From the NCBI RefSeq assembly GCF_944391105.1, contig NZ_CALXSK010000008.1, positions 1 to 64,000 on the forward strand: a stretch of 64,000 nucleotides of DNA. The letters run 5' to 3'. Positions 7,523 to 16,398 of the stretch are shown here, one piece after another. Below the pieces are notes generated by a model that saw only the letters and a list, made by a program, of their open reading frames with translations, was not told where the DNA came from and did not search any database. Source of the DNA: an uncultured Victivallis sp. Lineage in GTDB: Bacteria > Verrucomicrobiota > Lentisphaeria > Victivallales > Victivallaceae. The translations under genes and the position numbers were made by a program. Position 1 is the first letter of the stretch, and each line of letters starts with the position of its first letter.

Positions 7523-9664
7523 ACGTCGCGGCCGAGGAGAAGTTCCCGATCTTTTTCATGGATGAGGTCGCGTTCCGCGGTGGCAGTCCGGCGCAGAAGA
7601 TCGATGTGTCGATCCGGCGGATCACCGAATTCATCAAAAAATACGGTTCTCATCCCGGTTTTTACAAGATCGACGGCAAGCCGGTCTACTATTTTCAGAC
7701 ATTCGGCTGGGAGATTTCGGCGCAGGAGCTCGAGCGCATGTGCGCGGAAGTCGATCGTGCCACGGGCGGGGTCTGCTGGGCGATGTTCGGGCCGGTGGCG
7801 AAATTCGGTGTGGTCCCGCAGCTGTCGATGATCATCGACGGCGCAAACATTCATCGGCGCAACCGCACCACGCGGGAATGGATGCTCAAGGAGCAGGATC
7901 CCGCGGTGATTTTTGCAAACGGCCGCAAATTCGGAAAGAAGATCACCGATATGCAGTATCCGAAATTCGACGGGACCGGGCAGCCCTGGCGCCAGACCGG
8001 AGTCGCGCAGTACGGCATGGACGGGCGGACGCTGGAAACCACGCTTCTGGACAGCCTGAAGTCAAAGCCCGACTTCATCATGCTTTCAAGCTGGAACGAC
8101 TGGGAGGAGGGGGCGAACTTCGAGCCCGGCTGGGATGTTGACGGGTTTGCGGGCGATCCGTACACCTATTGCAAAGTGATCGCCCATCTCAAAGGAATCG
8201 AATTCGTGCCGCCGCCGCCCCCGCCGAAAGAGGCGGTGCACCCGACCATCTGGGAGAAGCTCGGTTACGGCGACGGCGCCGGCCCGCTGATCGAACGCAT
8301 CGAGCGTACGCATGTCCGGGGCGGGTCGCTGATCGTGACGGTGCGGGACAGCGCCGGAGAGGTGACCGGTCTCGAGGTCGTTCCGGAGGGGGATCTCTTC
8401 TGGAAAGCCCCCCGGGGCGCGGGCGAAAAGGCTTCGGGATCGCTTGAGGCTCCGCCGCTTCCGGCGGGCGTGCAGCTCGCGAACGTGTTCGGTTTTACGC
8501 CGGGATACGCGGTTCCGCTGCTGGAGCCGAATGTCGAGTTCAAGTTGCCGGCCGGCACGGAACTGCCGGAGCAGTTCGCCGTCGGCGTCGCCTGGGCTTT
8601 CAATCCGGAGAAGCCGCTGCAGAGCGTGAAAACCGTTCTCAGAAACCGGGAACCGGTGCTGCTGCGCGAACCGAAAGGGAACGTTCAGCCGGAGATGACG
8701 CTGGATTTCACCGCATCCCCCCGTTCCTCCGCGCTGCCGTCGGAGAACTGGAACGGCTGGCAGACCGCGGTCGCAGTCGTGCCGCGTCCGGCTGATCTCT
8801 CGCAGCCGTTGAAGCTGCAGGCGGGCGGAGCCCGGCTTGGACAGATCTCGCTGCTCGGAGCTCCCCGGGAGGAGCGGGTCATCACCTGCGCGGAGAACGT
8901 CGACGCCGACGGGAAGATCAAACGCTTTTACATCACTCTTCCGGATGAGACCATCACTACGCCCGGAGCCCATTTCTTCTGGCTGCGCGCCCGCGATGCC
9001 GCCGGAAACTGGGGCAGTCCGGTGCTTTACGCCGCTCCGAATTACGAGTTTTTCGACCGGTCGGGAGGCAATGCCGCCCTCCGGGAGCCGGAACTGGAAA
9101 TCCCCGGCGCGGTCATCGCCGACAACTGCGCGCGTTCCGACGCCTGGCGCGGAGGCAGCGTCGAAGTGGAGAAAGTCGAGCTGAAACAGCTCTCCGGACG
9201 GCTGCGGCTGGGCAATACGCTGATTCACCGGGATCTGACTCCGACGTTGACGCAGGGGCGTTTCCGGCTCTCGTTCGATGTGAGTCACAGCAGCTATCAG
9301 CGCAAGATCATCGTCTGGCTCACCGATAAGGCCGGGAAACGGGGATACGGCGTTGCCTGGGATTCGGTCAATCCGGATCAGGCCGGCGGTACCGGCATGG
9401 TGCAGATCGTCAAACTCAACGGGGATCAACCCCTCGACTGGGGGGAACGGCGGTACGGTTCTGGCGGAGAGCCCGTCCGGTCATCCGGCGCTCTCGGATG
9501 TCCCGGCCCGTTTCGAGTTTCAGCTGGCGGACGGGGTGCTGACGGTCCGCGTGGACGGGAAGACGGCCGTTTCCGCCCGCGATGCGGAGTTCAGGCAGTT
9601 CGACCGGCTCTATCTGCGCGGAAACGACAGTCAGAGCGTCGACCGTCTGATTCTGCTGCCTTGA
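7483..9664 (+). pseudogene. GH99/WbsX-like glycoside hydrolase, headless and frameshifted
   Basis: The frame (open from before 7450, first usable start GTG 7483) encodes the C-terminal part of a GH99/WbsX-like (beta/alpha)8 hydrolase: FFMDEVAFRGG, an EFIKKYGSHPGFYKIDGKP stretch, a PVYYF strand and SSWNDWEEGANFEPG near residue 205. A proline-rich linker (about 245) and two or three beta-sandwich domains follow. Signal peptide and about the first 100-150 residues of the barrel are absent because the frame begins at the junction with the AraC fragment. Near 9440 a run of six G shifts the frame; with five G it continues smoothly into QFDRLYLRGNDSQSVDRLILLP and stops at 9664. Family assignment is by motif recall only. 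Probably not functional as written. Confidence 0.7.
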
Positions 9665-9711
9665 GCTCCCGGCGGGAGGGTTTCCCCGCCGCGCGGGAAG
9701 TTCAAGTGAAA

Positions 9712-9750
9712 AAAACGGTCGAATTTTCACCGATTCGGCCGTTTTCTTAT
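9712..9750. terminator. Bidirectional intrinsic terminator before frr
   Basis: A 12-bp stem with one G-T pair (AAAACGGTCGAA at 9712-9723, TTCGGCCGTTTT at 9734-9745) and a 10-base loop, with A-rich left and T-rich right flanks. It separates the damaged hydrolase gene from frr. Confidence 0.8.
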
Positions 9751-9824
9751 TTGCATTTTACGGAAAGGGTTGCTATTTTACCCGACGGAAGCGAAAAAGC
9801 GTATTTAACACTTGGGAGGGAACC

Positions 9825-10391
9825 ATGCAGCTTGATCCGACCAACCTTATGGACGAACTCGAAGAACATATGATGAAGACGGAAGAGTCTCTCATCGGTA
9901 ATTTCAAAACCATCCGCACGGGGAAAGCGTCTCCGTCGCTGGTTGAAAACATCACGGTCGAGTATTACGGCACCCCGACCCGGCTCAAGGAACTCGCCGG
10001 AATCACCACGCCCGAACCGCGGCTGCTCGTGATCCAGCCGTGGGACAAGAGTTCGCTGGGTGCGGTCGAGAAAGCGATTCTCGCTTCGAATATCGGAATC
10101 ACGCCGATGAATGACGGAACGCACATCAAACTGCCGATTCCGGAGCTCAGCCAGGATCGCCGCGTCGCGCTCGCGAAACAGGCGAAAGGATTCGTGGAAG
10201 AGGCGAAGGTCGCGCTGCGCAACATCCGCCGGGACGGCAACGAAGTCGCCAAGAAGGCCCAGAAAGACGGGGTCTTTACCGAAGATGAACTCAAGAAGAT
10301 GCTCGACGATATCCAGAAGCTCACCGACCGTTACATCGCTTCTCTCGACAAAGAGCTTGCGAACAAGGAAAAGGAGCTCATGACCGTCTGA
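9825..10391 (+). CDS. frr: Ribosome recycling factor
   Basis: A 188-residue, full-length RRF, which with EF-G splits post-termination ribosomes in the cytoplasm. Highly conserved stretches are present: IRTGKASPSLVENITVEYYG (about 26-45), TPEPRLLVIQPWDKSS (about 60-75) and the C-terminal helix with VALRNIRRDGNE and DDIQKLTDRYI. GGGAGGG lies 7 bases before the ATG. The stop codon overlaps by one base the start of a glycosyltransferase-like gene. The pyrH/tsf genes that often precede frr are not visible here, because a terminator and a broken hydrolase gene lie upstream. Confidence 0.97.
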   Translation: MQLDPTNLMDELEEHMMKTEESLIGNFKTIRTGKASPSLVENITVEYYGTPTRLKELAGITTPEPRLLVIQPWDKSSLGAVEKAILASNIGITPMNDGTHIKLPIPELSQDRRVALAKQAKGFVEEAKVALRNIRRDGNEVAKKAQKDGVFTEDELKKMLDDIQKLTDRYIASLDKELANKEKELMTV

Positions 10392-12271
10392 TGGCGGAAT
10401 CTTCGTCCAACCAGCGTGCCGCTGCCGGGATTCGTTCCGGCCGCGGTTTTTTGCTGATTCTCGGCGGGATCGCGGGGTGCGCGCTGCTGCTGCGGCTCGG
10501 GGTCTGGGCTGAACTCGGCGCGATGAACGGCGGGCACAACAGCGTTTACACTCCGTCGGTATTTACGGATCTGGCGACCTACATGAAGCTCGGGCGGGAG
10601 ATCGCCGCGGGGGAATATTCCGGTCCGTTCTACTATCAGCCGTTCTACTATGCGGTGTTTCTGCCGGTCTGCTACTGGCTGTCGGGCGGCTCGATCGGGT
10701 TTGTGATTTTCATCCAGTCTCTGCTCGGGGCGGGGACGAGCTGGTTTGCAGGACTTGCCGCGGCGCGGCTTTTCGGCCGGACGGCGGGAATGGTGGCGGC
10801 GGGGTTCGTCGCGATTTCCACGCCGCTGCTGCTGTACACGCCGTTCCATCAGAATGAGACGCTGCAGGCGTTCAACCTGACACTGCTCTTTTATCTGTCG
10901 CTGCGCGCGTGTGAATGCTGGACTCTCCGGCGGTGGAGCGCAGTCGGTCTCGTCGCCGGAATCGCGATTCTCACGCGCGGGAACATCGTGCTGTTCCTCC
11001 CGGGAATCGTCGCTGCGGCGGCCTGGTCCGGTTTGCGGCGGAAAGTCCGGTTGCCGCGCATTGCCGCGGGATGCGCGCTGCTGCTGGCGGCTGCATATCT
11101 CGTGCAGATGCCGTTCATCATTCACAACACACGCGAAACCGGGAAGCTCTCCGGCCCCTCGACTGCGGCGGACGCGGTGCTCGCGCTCGGGAATTCGCCG
11201 GAGGCCCCCGCGGGCGGACGCAATCCCGGTCTGCCGGCCGGACCGATGGAGTACCCTGAAGCGTACAGTCGGATGATGGCGCTTGCCGGAGAGGGCGTGA
11301 GTGTTCCTGAGCAGATGTTCGAGATGATGTGCCGCGAACCAGGCGCGTTTTTCGAGCTGCAGTTTCGCAAGTTGCTGCTCTTCTGGGATTCCCGCGAAAT
11401 TCCGAACAATGTTTCGCTTTACGGGGAGGGTGAGTCGAGCCGGATTCTGCGGTGGCTGCTGCCGGGGCGGAGTCTCGTGCTGCTGCCGCTGGGGCTTTCC
11501 GGATTGCTGTTTGCGATCGGGAGAGCGTACCGGCGGAGGGAAGTCAAACTCTGGCTGCTGCTCTATTTCGTGGCGGTCTACTGGGGAGCGACGGCGCTCT
11601 TTTATATTCTTTCGCGGTTCCGGGCGCCGATTCTGCCTCTGATCGCGGTGGCGGCGGGGGGATTTGCCGCCTGGTTTCTGAGGCGGTGGCGGCTGGCGCC
11701 GGAAAAGCGGCGGCAGCTGCTGCTCTACGGCGGCGGGACGCTCGTGGCGATGTTCTGGATCTCAAGTTCCAGTTACGATTTTTACCGGACGCATCTGGAG
11801 GCCTCGCTGGCGCGCTGTTTCCGGCCGGACGGGGTTGTTGTTTCTTTCGGCGGGACTCCGTACCGGCTCGACCACGGGCCCATGACCTTCGGCGGCTGGG
11901 AGATGATCGAGATCACTCCGGGGCGGAAGCTTGCGAAACGATTTGCCGGAGTCACCGCTCCGGGCGAGGTGGAGTGGACGGTGCTGACCGGCAGGCCGGG
12001 GCGGATTCGTTACCGGGTGAACGGAGTTCCCCGGACGTATCTGGCGGAGAAGCCCGGATTCTCGAAATTGCGTTTCCCGGTGACGTCGCGGGAAGGGGAG
12101 TTCACGATCGAAATCGTCGGCTTCACGGGAGAACACTGGCTGTTTTACGATACGCAGCGCAATTACGGACGCTCGCAACTCGACGGAAAACCACTTGATG
12201 GAGAGTGGATCATGCGGTTTTATGAAGGGGCGGGAGAGCGATTTCCCGGCTCTGAGACAAAGAAAATGTGA
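10391..12271 (+). CDS. GT39/ArnT-like integral membrane glycosyltransferase
   Basis: A 626-residue polytopic membrane protein of the GT-C class (dolichyl-phosphate-mannose mannosyltransferase / ArnT-like). About eleven hydrophobic segments span residues 20-460. The first periplasmic loop has VFTDLATYMKLGREI, where an Asp is the usual catalytic or metal site, followed by YYQPFYYAVF. A C-terminal soluble domain of about 150 residues (from 470) probably lies in the periplasm. Such enzymes move a sugar from a polyprenyl-phosphate donor to lipid or protein. It overlaps the frr stop by one base, so it is translationally coupled to frr, an unusual pairing. Acceptor unknown. Confidence 0.8.
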   Translation: MAESSSNQRAAAGIRSGRGFLLILGGIAGCALLLRLGVWAELGAMNGGHNSVYTPSVFTDLATYMKLGREIAAGEYSGPFYYQPFYYAVFLPVCYWLSGGSIGFVIFIQSLLGAGTSWFAGLAAARLFGRTAGMVAAGFVAISTPLLLYTPFHQNETLQAFNLTLLFYLSLRACECWTLRRWSAVGLVAGIAILTRGNIVLFLPGIVAAAAWSGLRRKVRLPRIAAGCALLLAAAYLVQMPFIIHNTRETGKLSGPSTAADAVLALGNSPEAPAGGRNPGLPAGPMEYPEAYSRMMALAGEGVSVPEQMFEMMCREPGAFFELQFRKLLLFWDSREIPNNVSLYGEGESSRILRWLLPGRSLVLLPLGLSGLLFAIGRAYRRREVKLWLLLYFVAVYWGATALFYILSRFRAPILPLIAVAAGGFAAWFLRRWRLAPEKRRQLLLYGGGTLVAMFWISSSSYDFYRTHLEASLARCFRPDGVVVSFGGTPYRLDHGPMTFGGWEMIEITPGRKLAKRFAGVTAPGEVEWTVLTGRPGRIRYRVNGVPRTYLAEKPGFSKLRFPVTSREGEFTIEIVGFTGEHWLFYDTQRNYGRSQLDGKPLDGEWIMRFYEGAGERFPGSETKKM

Positions 12272-12290
12272 AAATTTCTGTTTTTGCGAT

Positions 12291-12318
12291 TTGACAAATG
12301 ACAAAGAGTCAATATAGT
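12291..12318 (+). promoter_or_regulatory. Promoter of the acidic zinc-ribbon gene
   Basis: A perfect -35 TTGACA (12291-12296), 16-bp spacer and -10 TATAGT (12313-12318), about 35 bases before the start codon. One of the best sigma70 matches in the window, suggesting strong constitutive expression. Confidence 0.7.
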
Positions 12319-12354
12319 ACCCGGAGGAAATGACCCCAGGAAGGAGGCTGTGTT

Positions 12355-12648
12355 ATGGCTACAATTTGTCCCTATTGCAATATTGAAGTGAGCGAAAGCG
12401 CGATTGAGGCCGAGGACGGTTGCTGTCCGGAGTGCGGCTCCGTCATCAGCGCCTCTTCGTCGTTTCTCGGCGAGGATCCGGATTACGATGACGATCTCGA
12501 AAACGACGATCTCTACGATGATTTCGACGAGGATGACGATGATATCTTCGAGCGCGACGAATTCGATGACGACGCGTTCGATGATGAGGACCTCGACGCG
12601 GAATTCGACGACGAGGAGTTCGACGACGAGGAAGAGGAGGAGTTCTGA
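12355..12648 (+). CDS. Small zinc-ribbon protein with a poly-acidic tail
   Basis: A 97-residue protein. Residues 5-8 (CPYC) and 23-27 (CCPEC) form a four-cysteine zinc ribbon. After a short serine-rich linker, the last 59 residues contain 40 Asp or Glu, with Phe and Leu as almost the only hydrophobics. GGAGG lies 8 bases before the ATG, and it has its own strong promoter and terminator, so it is a monocistronic, probably abundant protein. Zinc ribbon plus acidic tail suggests a nucleic-acid or RNA-polymerase-associated factor or a DNA mimic, but I know no named family. Confidence 0.85.
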   Translation: MATICPYCNIEVSESAIEAEDGCCPECGSVISASSSFLGEDPDYDDDLENDDLYDDFDEDDDDIFERDEFDDDAFDDEDLDAEFDDEEFDDEEEEEF

Positions 12649-12664
12649 ACCTTCCGCCCGTTGC

Positions 12665-12691
12665 GCCGTCCCTGGTCGGGACGGCTTTTTT
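12665..12691 (+). terminator. Intrinsic terminator after the zinc-ribbon gene
   Basis: A perfect 8-bp stem (GCCGTCCC at 12665-12672, GGGACGGC at 12678-12685), 5-base loop and six T at 12686-12691. Confidence 0.92.
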
Positions 12692-12715
12692 GTGCTGGAA
12701 AGTTGCCGGTGAGGC

Positions 12716-12744
12716 TTGCAATTCCGGACGAGCGGCTCTATATT
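12716..12744 (+). promoter_or_regulatory. Promoter of the UgpC/MsmK-type ATPase gene
   Basis: TTGCAA (12716-12721), 17-bp spacer, TATATT (12739-12744). The start codon is at 12869, so the transcript would have a leader of about 115 bases in which I see no gene. Confidence 0.6.
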
Positions 12745-12868
12745 GCGGAAATGGCAAAAGGTCCGGATGTGCCCGGAGACGGGCCGGTTCGAGTGGAACC
12801 GGAGTCACCCGCAGGTCGTCAGAGGCTGCTTCGGCGTCGCGGACCGCAGAGCAAAGGCAGGTATAACA

Positions 12869-13969
12869 ATGGCAGAAGTGATTCTGGAGCACGTCTACAA
12901 GATCTACGACGGTTCGGTGACCGCCGTGCGTGACGTCAATCTCGAAATCCGTGACCGCGAGTTCATGGTTCTGGTCGGGCCTTCGGGTTGCGGAAAATCG
13001 ACGACGCTGCGCATGGTCGCCGGACTTGAGGAGATCTCCAAGGGAACGATCAAAATCGGCGACCGCGTGGTCAACAACGTCGCTCCGAAAGACCGCGACA
13101 TCGCGATGGTGTTTCAGAACTACGCGCTCTACCCGCATATGTCGGTCTACGATAACATGGCGTTCGGGCTGAAACTGCGCAACTTCTCCAAGGAGGATAT
13201 TCAGTACCGCGTGATGGAGGCCGCGAAGATTCTCGGACTTGAGGAGTATCTCGACCGGCGTCCGAAACAGCTTTCCGGTGGTCAGCGTCAGCGCGTGGCG
13301 GTCGGGCGCGCGATTGTGCGCAAGCCGAAGGCGTTCCTGTTTGACGAACCGCTGTCGAACCTCGACGCGAAGATGCGTGTGCAGATGCGCACCGAAATCT
13401 CCAAGCTGCACCAGCACCTCGAAAGCACGATGATTTACGTGACGCACGACCAGACCGAAGCGATGACCATGGGCGACCGGATCTGCGTCATGAAGGACGG
13501 CGTCATTCAGCAGGTCGCCGAGCCGATCGAGCTGTATGACAATCCGTGCAACAAGTTCGTGGCCGGATTCATCGGTACGCCGCCGATGAACTTCTTCGAC
13601 GGGCTCATCGTGAAAAAGGATGGCCGACTCTGCTTCTCCGAGCCGGGATTTGAGTTTGCGATTCCGGAGGAGTGGAAGGCGAAGCTCGAACCTTACGTCG
13701 ACAAGAAAGTCACCTTCGGCCTCCGTCCGGAGGACATCGGCACCGACGAAGCGGAGAAGGCGCCGGGCATGCCGCGCGTGAAGGCGAAGATCGAAGTGGT
13801 CGAGCCGATGGGGTCCGAGACCTATGTTTATTTGAACACCGGGGAGAACACCTTCATCGCGCGCGTCGATCCGCACAAGCGTCTGCGGGTCGGGGAGCTG
13901 GAAAGCCTGGCGGTGCTTCTGCCGAAGGCTCACTTCTTTGACGGGGAGACCGAAAAGACCATTATTTGA
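12869..13969 (+). CDS. Sugar ABC transporter ATPase, UgpC/MsmK/MalK type
   Basis: A 366-residue ATP-binding subunit of CUT1 carbohydrate importers. Walker A GPSGCGKST (about 37-45), Q-loop VFQNYALYPHM (about 81-91), signature LSGGQRQRVAVGRAI (about 135), Walker B FLFDEPLSNLDA (about 155) and H-loop VTHDQTEAM. The C-terminal 130 residues are the regulatory TOBE/OB domain (GLRPEDIG, HKRLRVGE) typical of MalK/UgpC. The start at 12869 gives the canonical N-terminus MAEVILEHVYKIY with AGGCAGG upstream. No permease or binding-protein gene is adjacent, so it probably powers several CUT1 importers elsewhere. Confidence 0.93.
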   Translation: MAEVILEHVYKIYDGSVTAVRDVNLEIRDREFMVLVGPSGCGKSTTLRMVAGLEEISKGTIKIGDRVVNNVAPKDRDIAMVFQNYALYPHMSVYDNMAFGLKLRNFSKEDIQYRVMEAAKILGLEEYLDRRPKQLSGGQRQRVAVGRAIVRKPKAFLFDEPLSNLDAKMRVQMRTEISKLHQHLESTMIYVTHDQTEAMTMGDRICVMKDGVIQQVAEPIELYDNPCNKFVAGFIGTPPMNFFDGLIVKKDGRLCFSEPGFEFAIPEEWKAKLEPYVDKKVTFGLRPEDIGTDEAEKAPGMPRVKAKIEVVEPMGSETYVYLNTGENTFIARVDPHKRLRVGELESLAVLLPKAHFFDGETEKTII

Positions 13970-14091
13970 CGCCGGAGGAGGAGGCGGGCACGGGGGAGCT
14001 CTCTTCCGTTTCCGCCTTTTCCGGGAAACTCCAGATGCTTCGCGGCGCAGCCGGGTTTGTTGAGGGATTTTCTTCCGGGTAAATGAGTGTG

Positions 14092-14124
14092 GATACGGCC
14101 ATCCGGGCCGTATCTTCTCTTTTT
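14092..14124 (+). terminator. Intrinsic terminator after the ABC ATPase gene
   Basis: A perfect 9-bp stem (GATACGGCC at 14092-14100, GGCCGTATC at 14106-14114) with 5-base loop and a TTCTCTTTTT tail, 24 bases before the next start codon. Confidence 0.9.
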
Positions 14125-14147
14125 GAACAACAGTTTCCGGTAAAATT

Positions 14148-15926
14148 ATGAGAAGAGAACTGCTGCATCGTCAATACCGCAACCGCGGTCCGCTGCAAAA
14201 CTACATCGGCTTTTATTCGGAGTGGAAGGGCCGCTTCGTGCTGGTCTGGATCATGTATCTGATCAAGGCCGCGCCGGTCTTTGTGATTCCAATCCTGACG
14301 GCTGAGGTGATCAACCTCATCACGAACCGGACGCTGCCGCAGGAGCAGATTTTCGGCCGGCTCTGGGAGATTCTTGCGCTCGGATTTGTGGTGATCGTGC
14401 AGAATATTCCGACCCACATGCTCTACGTGAGGCTCATGAGCGTGCCGTGCCGGGCAGTGGAGATGAGTCTGCGCTCGGCACTCTGCACACGGCTTCAGCA
14501 TCTGTCGATTCCATATCACACGCAGACGAAGATCGGGTCGCTGCAGAACAAGGTCACGCGCGACGTCGAGAGCATCGAGAACATGACCCGCATGCTGCTC
14601 GACACGGCGCCGCACATCATCTGCACGGTTGTGATCGCGGTGATCGTCACGCTGTTCAAGGCGCCGATTTTCGTGCTGTTCTATCTGGCCGCGGTGCCGC
14701 TGGCGGTGGTGCTTTTTGTGGCGATCCGCAAGAAGATACGGGACAGCAACCGGGCGTTCCGGGAGAGCATCGAAGAGATGTCCGGCCGCGTGACCGAGAT
14801 GATCCGGCTCATTCCGATCACGCGTGCGCATCATGTGGAGGACGTCGAGATCGACCGGGTCAACCGGAAACTCGATCAGATCCGTCACACGGGGCTCCAG
14901 GTCGATCTCATCAACTCGATTTTCGGCTCGGTGAACTGGGTTCTGTTGATGCTCTTCAACTTGTGTACGCTGATTTTCATCGCGTTCCTCTACCAGAAGG
15001 GATGGCTGAATATCGGCGTCGGAGACATCGTGCTGCTGACGGGATATTTCAGCTCGATCACGACGATGGTGATGCAGGCGATGAACTGCATTCCGGCGAT
15101 CACGAAGGGACTCGAATCGGTCCGGTCGGTCGGAGAAGTTCTGGAGTGTCCGGACATCGAACTCAACGAAAACAAGCCGCAGTTGACGGAGGTAAAGGGA
15201 GATTTTGTCTTTGAGAACGTCTGCTTCTCCTATCCCGGCAACGATAAGCACGCGCTCGAAAACATCAATTTGCACGTGCGGGCGGGGGAGACCATCGCAC
15301 TGGTCGGCTCCTCCGGCGCGGGCAAATCGACGATGGCGCATCTCGTGATCGGATTCGTACGCCCGACGAGCGGACGGTTGCTGCTCGACGGGAAGGATAT
15401 GAATACGCTCGATCTGCGCAGCTACCGGACGTTCATCTCGGTCGTGACGCAGGAGACGCTGCTTTTCGACGGGACGATCCGCGAAAACATCTGCTACGGA
15501 GTGAAACCGACGGAATTCGAACTCATGGACGCGGTCCGCTGCGCGGATCTTCTGGATTTCATCGACTCGCTGCCGGATGGACTCGACACGCAGGTGCGTG
15601 AGAACGGCGCCCGGTTGTCGGGCGGGCAGAAGCAGCGGATCGCGATTGCGCGGGCGCTGCTGCGCGATCCGCGCGTGCTGATTCTCGACGAGGCCACCAG
15701 CGCGCTCGACGTCGAGTCCGAGAGCCAGATCAAGAGCGCACTTGACCACCTGGTCAAGGGACGGACGACCTTCATCGTCGCGCACCGTCTCTCGACCATC
15801 CGGGACGCCGACCGCATCGTCGTGATGCAGAACGGCAGAATCACCGAAATCGGCAACCACCGGGAGCTGCTCGCTCTCGACGGGATTTATGCGGATATGA
15901 ACCGCAAGTTCAACGCCGCCCAGTAA
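14148..15926 (+). CDS. ABC exporter, fused permease and ATPase (MsbA/MdlB-like)
   Basis: A 592-residue half-transporter. About six transmembrane helices lie in residues 25-320. The ATPase part (about 345-585) has Walker A VGSSGAGKST, signature LSGGQKQRIAIARAL, Walker B VLILDEATSALD and the switch His in VAHRLSTIRDADRI. It should act as a homodimer in the inner membrane, exporting a lipid, peptide or drug; the substrate cannot be read from sequence. Shine-Dalgarno is weak (TCCGGTAAAATT before the ATG). A small YggL-like gene follows after 25 bases. Confidence 0.93.
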   Translation: MRRELLHRQYRNRGPLQNYIGFYSEWKGRFVLVWIMYLIKAAPVFVIPILTAEVINLITNRTLPQEQIFGRLWEILALGFVVIVQNIPTHMLYVRLMSVPCRAVEMSLRSALCTRLQHLSIPYHTQTKIGSLQNKVTRDVESIENMTRMLLDTAPHIICTVVIAVIVTLFKAPIFVLFYLAAVPLAVVLFVAIRKKIRDSNRAFRESIEEMSGRVTEMIRLIPITRAHHVEDVEIDRVNRKLDQIRHTGLQVDLINSIFGSVNWVLLMLFNLCTLIFIAFLYQKGWLNIGVGDIVLLTGYFSSITTMVMQAMNCIPAITKGLESVRSVGEVLECPDIELNENKPQLTEVKGDFVFENVCFSYPGNDKHALENINLHVRAGETIALVGSSGAGKSTMAHLVIGFVRPTSGRLLLDGKDMNTLDLRSYRTFISVVTQETLLFDGTIRENICYGVKPTEFELMDAVRCADLLDFIDSLPDGLDTQVRENGARLSGGQKQRIAIARALLRDPRVLILDEATSALDVESESQIKSALDHLVKGRTTFIVAHRLSTIRDADRIVVMQNGRITEIGNHRELLALDGIYADMNRKFNAAQ

Positions 15927-15951
15927 CCGCAACAAAAATGGAGAGAACAGT

Positions 15952-16275
15952 ATGAAAAAACGTCTGCGTAAAAAGACCCATCGTGGAGAGTTCAAGGAAC
16001 TCGGTTTCGTCATGACCGCCGAATATGACGAGAAGCCCGATATGGAGTCCCTCTGTGAGTTTGCCGATCAGCTGATGGACAAGTTCGAAGAGCTCGGCAT
16101 GGACGTGACGGGCTATTTCGACTTCAGCGACTTCGACGTTCTGCTGAACACCGGGCGTCCGGGTTCGGACGAAGAGAACCGCCGGAATCAGGCGATCGAA
16201 TTCGTGAAGGCGCAGCCCGGAATCCGGAATGTCGAGGCGGGGGAACTCGTCGACGCCTGGCACAACGATCTGTGA
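15952..16275 (+). CDS. YggL-family 50S ribosome-binding protein
   Basis: A 107-residue protein aligning along its length with E. coli YggL (DUF469): the basic N-terminus KKRLRKKTHRGEFKELGF resembles RRLRKKMHIDEFQELGF of YggL, and the end ELVDAWHND matches the ELFDVWWD end. YggL binds the 50S subunit. GGAGAG lies 6 bases before the ATG. A short hairpin with T-tract follows. Presence of this mostly proteobacterial family here is worth noting but not unusual by itself. Confidence 0.82.
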   Translation: MKKRLRKKTHRGEFKELGFVMTAEYDEKPDMESLCEFADQLMDKFEELGMDVTGYFDFSDFDVLLNTGRPGSDEENRRNQAIEFVKAQPGIRNVEAGELVDAWHNDL

Positions 16276-16297
16276 ACGGCATTGCTTTTCCGCCGGG

Positions 16298-16323
16298 GCC
16301 GGTTGCGGTTCCGGCTTTTTTTT
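16298..16323 (+). terminator. Intrinsic terminator after the YggL-like gene
   Basis: A short stem (GCCGG at 16298-16302, CCGGC at 16311-16315) with 8-base loop and eight T. The stem is only 5 bp, but the T-tract and position support it. Confidence 0.65.
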
Positions 16324-16398
16324 GCCCGAAATTTCCGCCGGACGGATTTGCTATTTGACTGTGGCGGCGCTACTGTATGACCAGGGGGGCATGAAACC

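Noticed and set aside
9353..9664. Separate 103-codon gene
   Set aside because: Its second half continues the GH99-like protein after a one-base shift, so it is a fragment of that gene, not an independent one.
13962..16013. 683-codon open frame on the minus strand
   Set aside because: It lies antisense to the ABC exporter and YggL-like genes, has no family motif and a His/Arg/Asp-rich composition typical of GC-skewed antisense frames.
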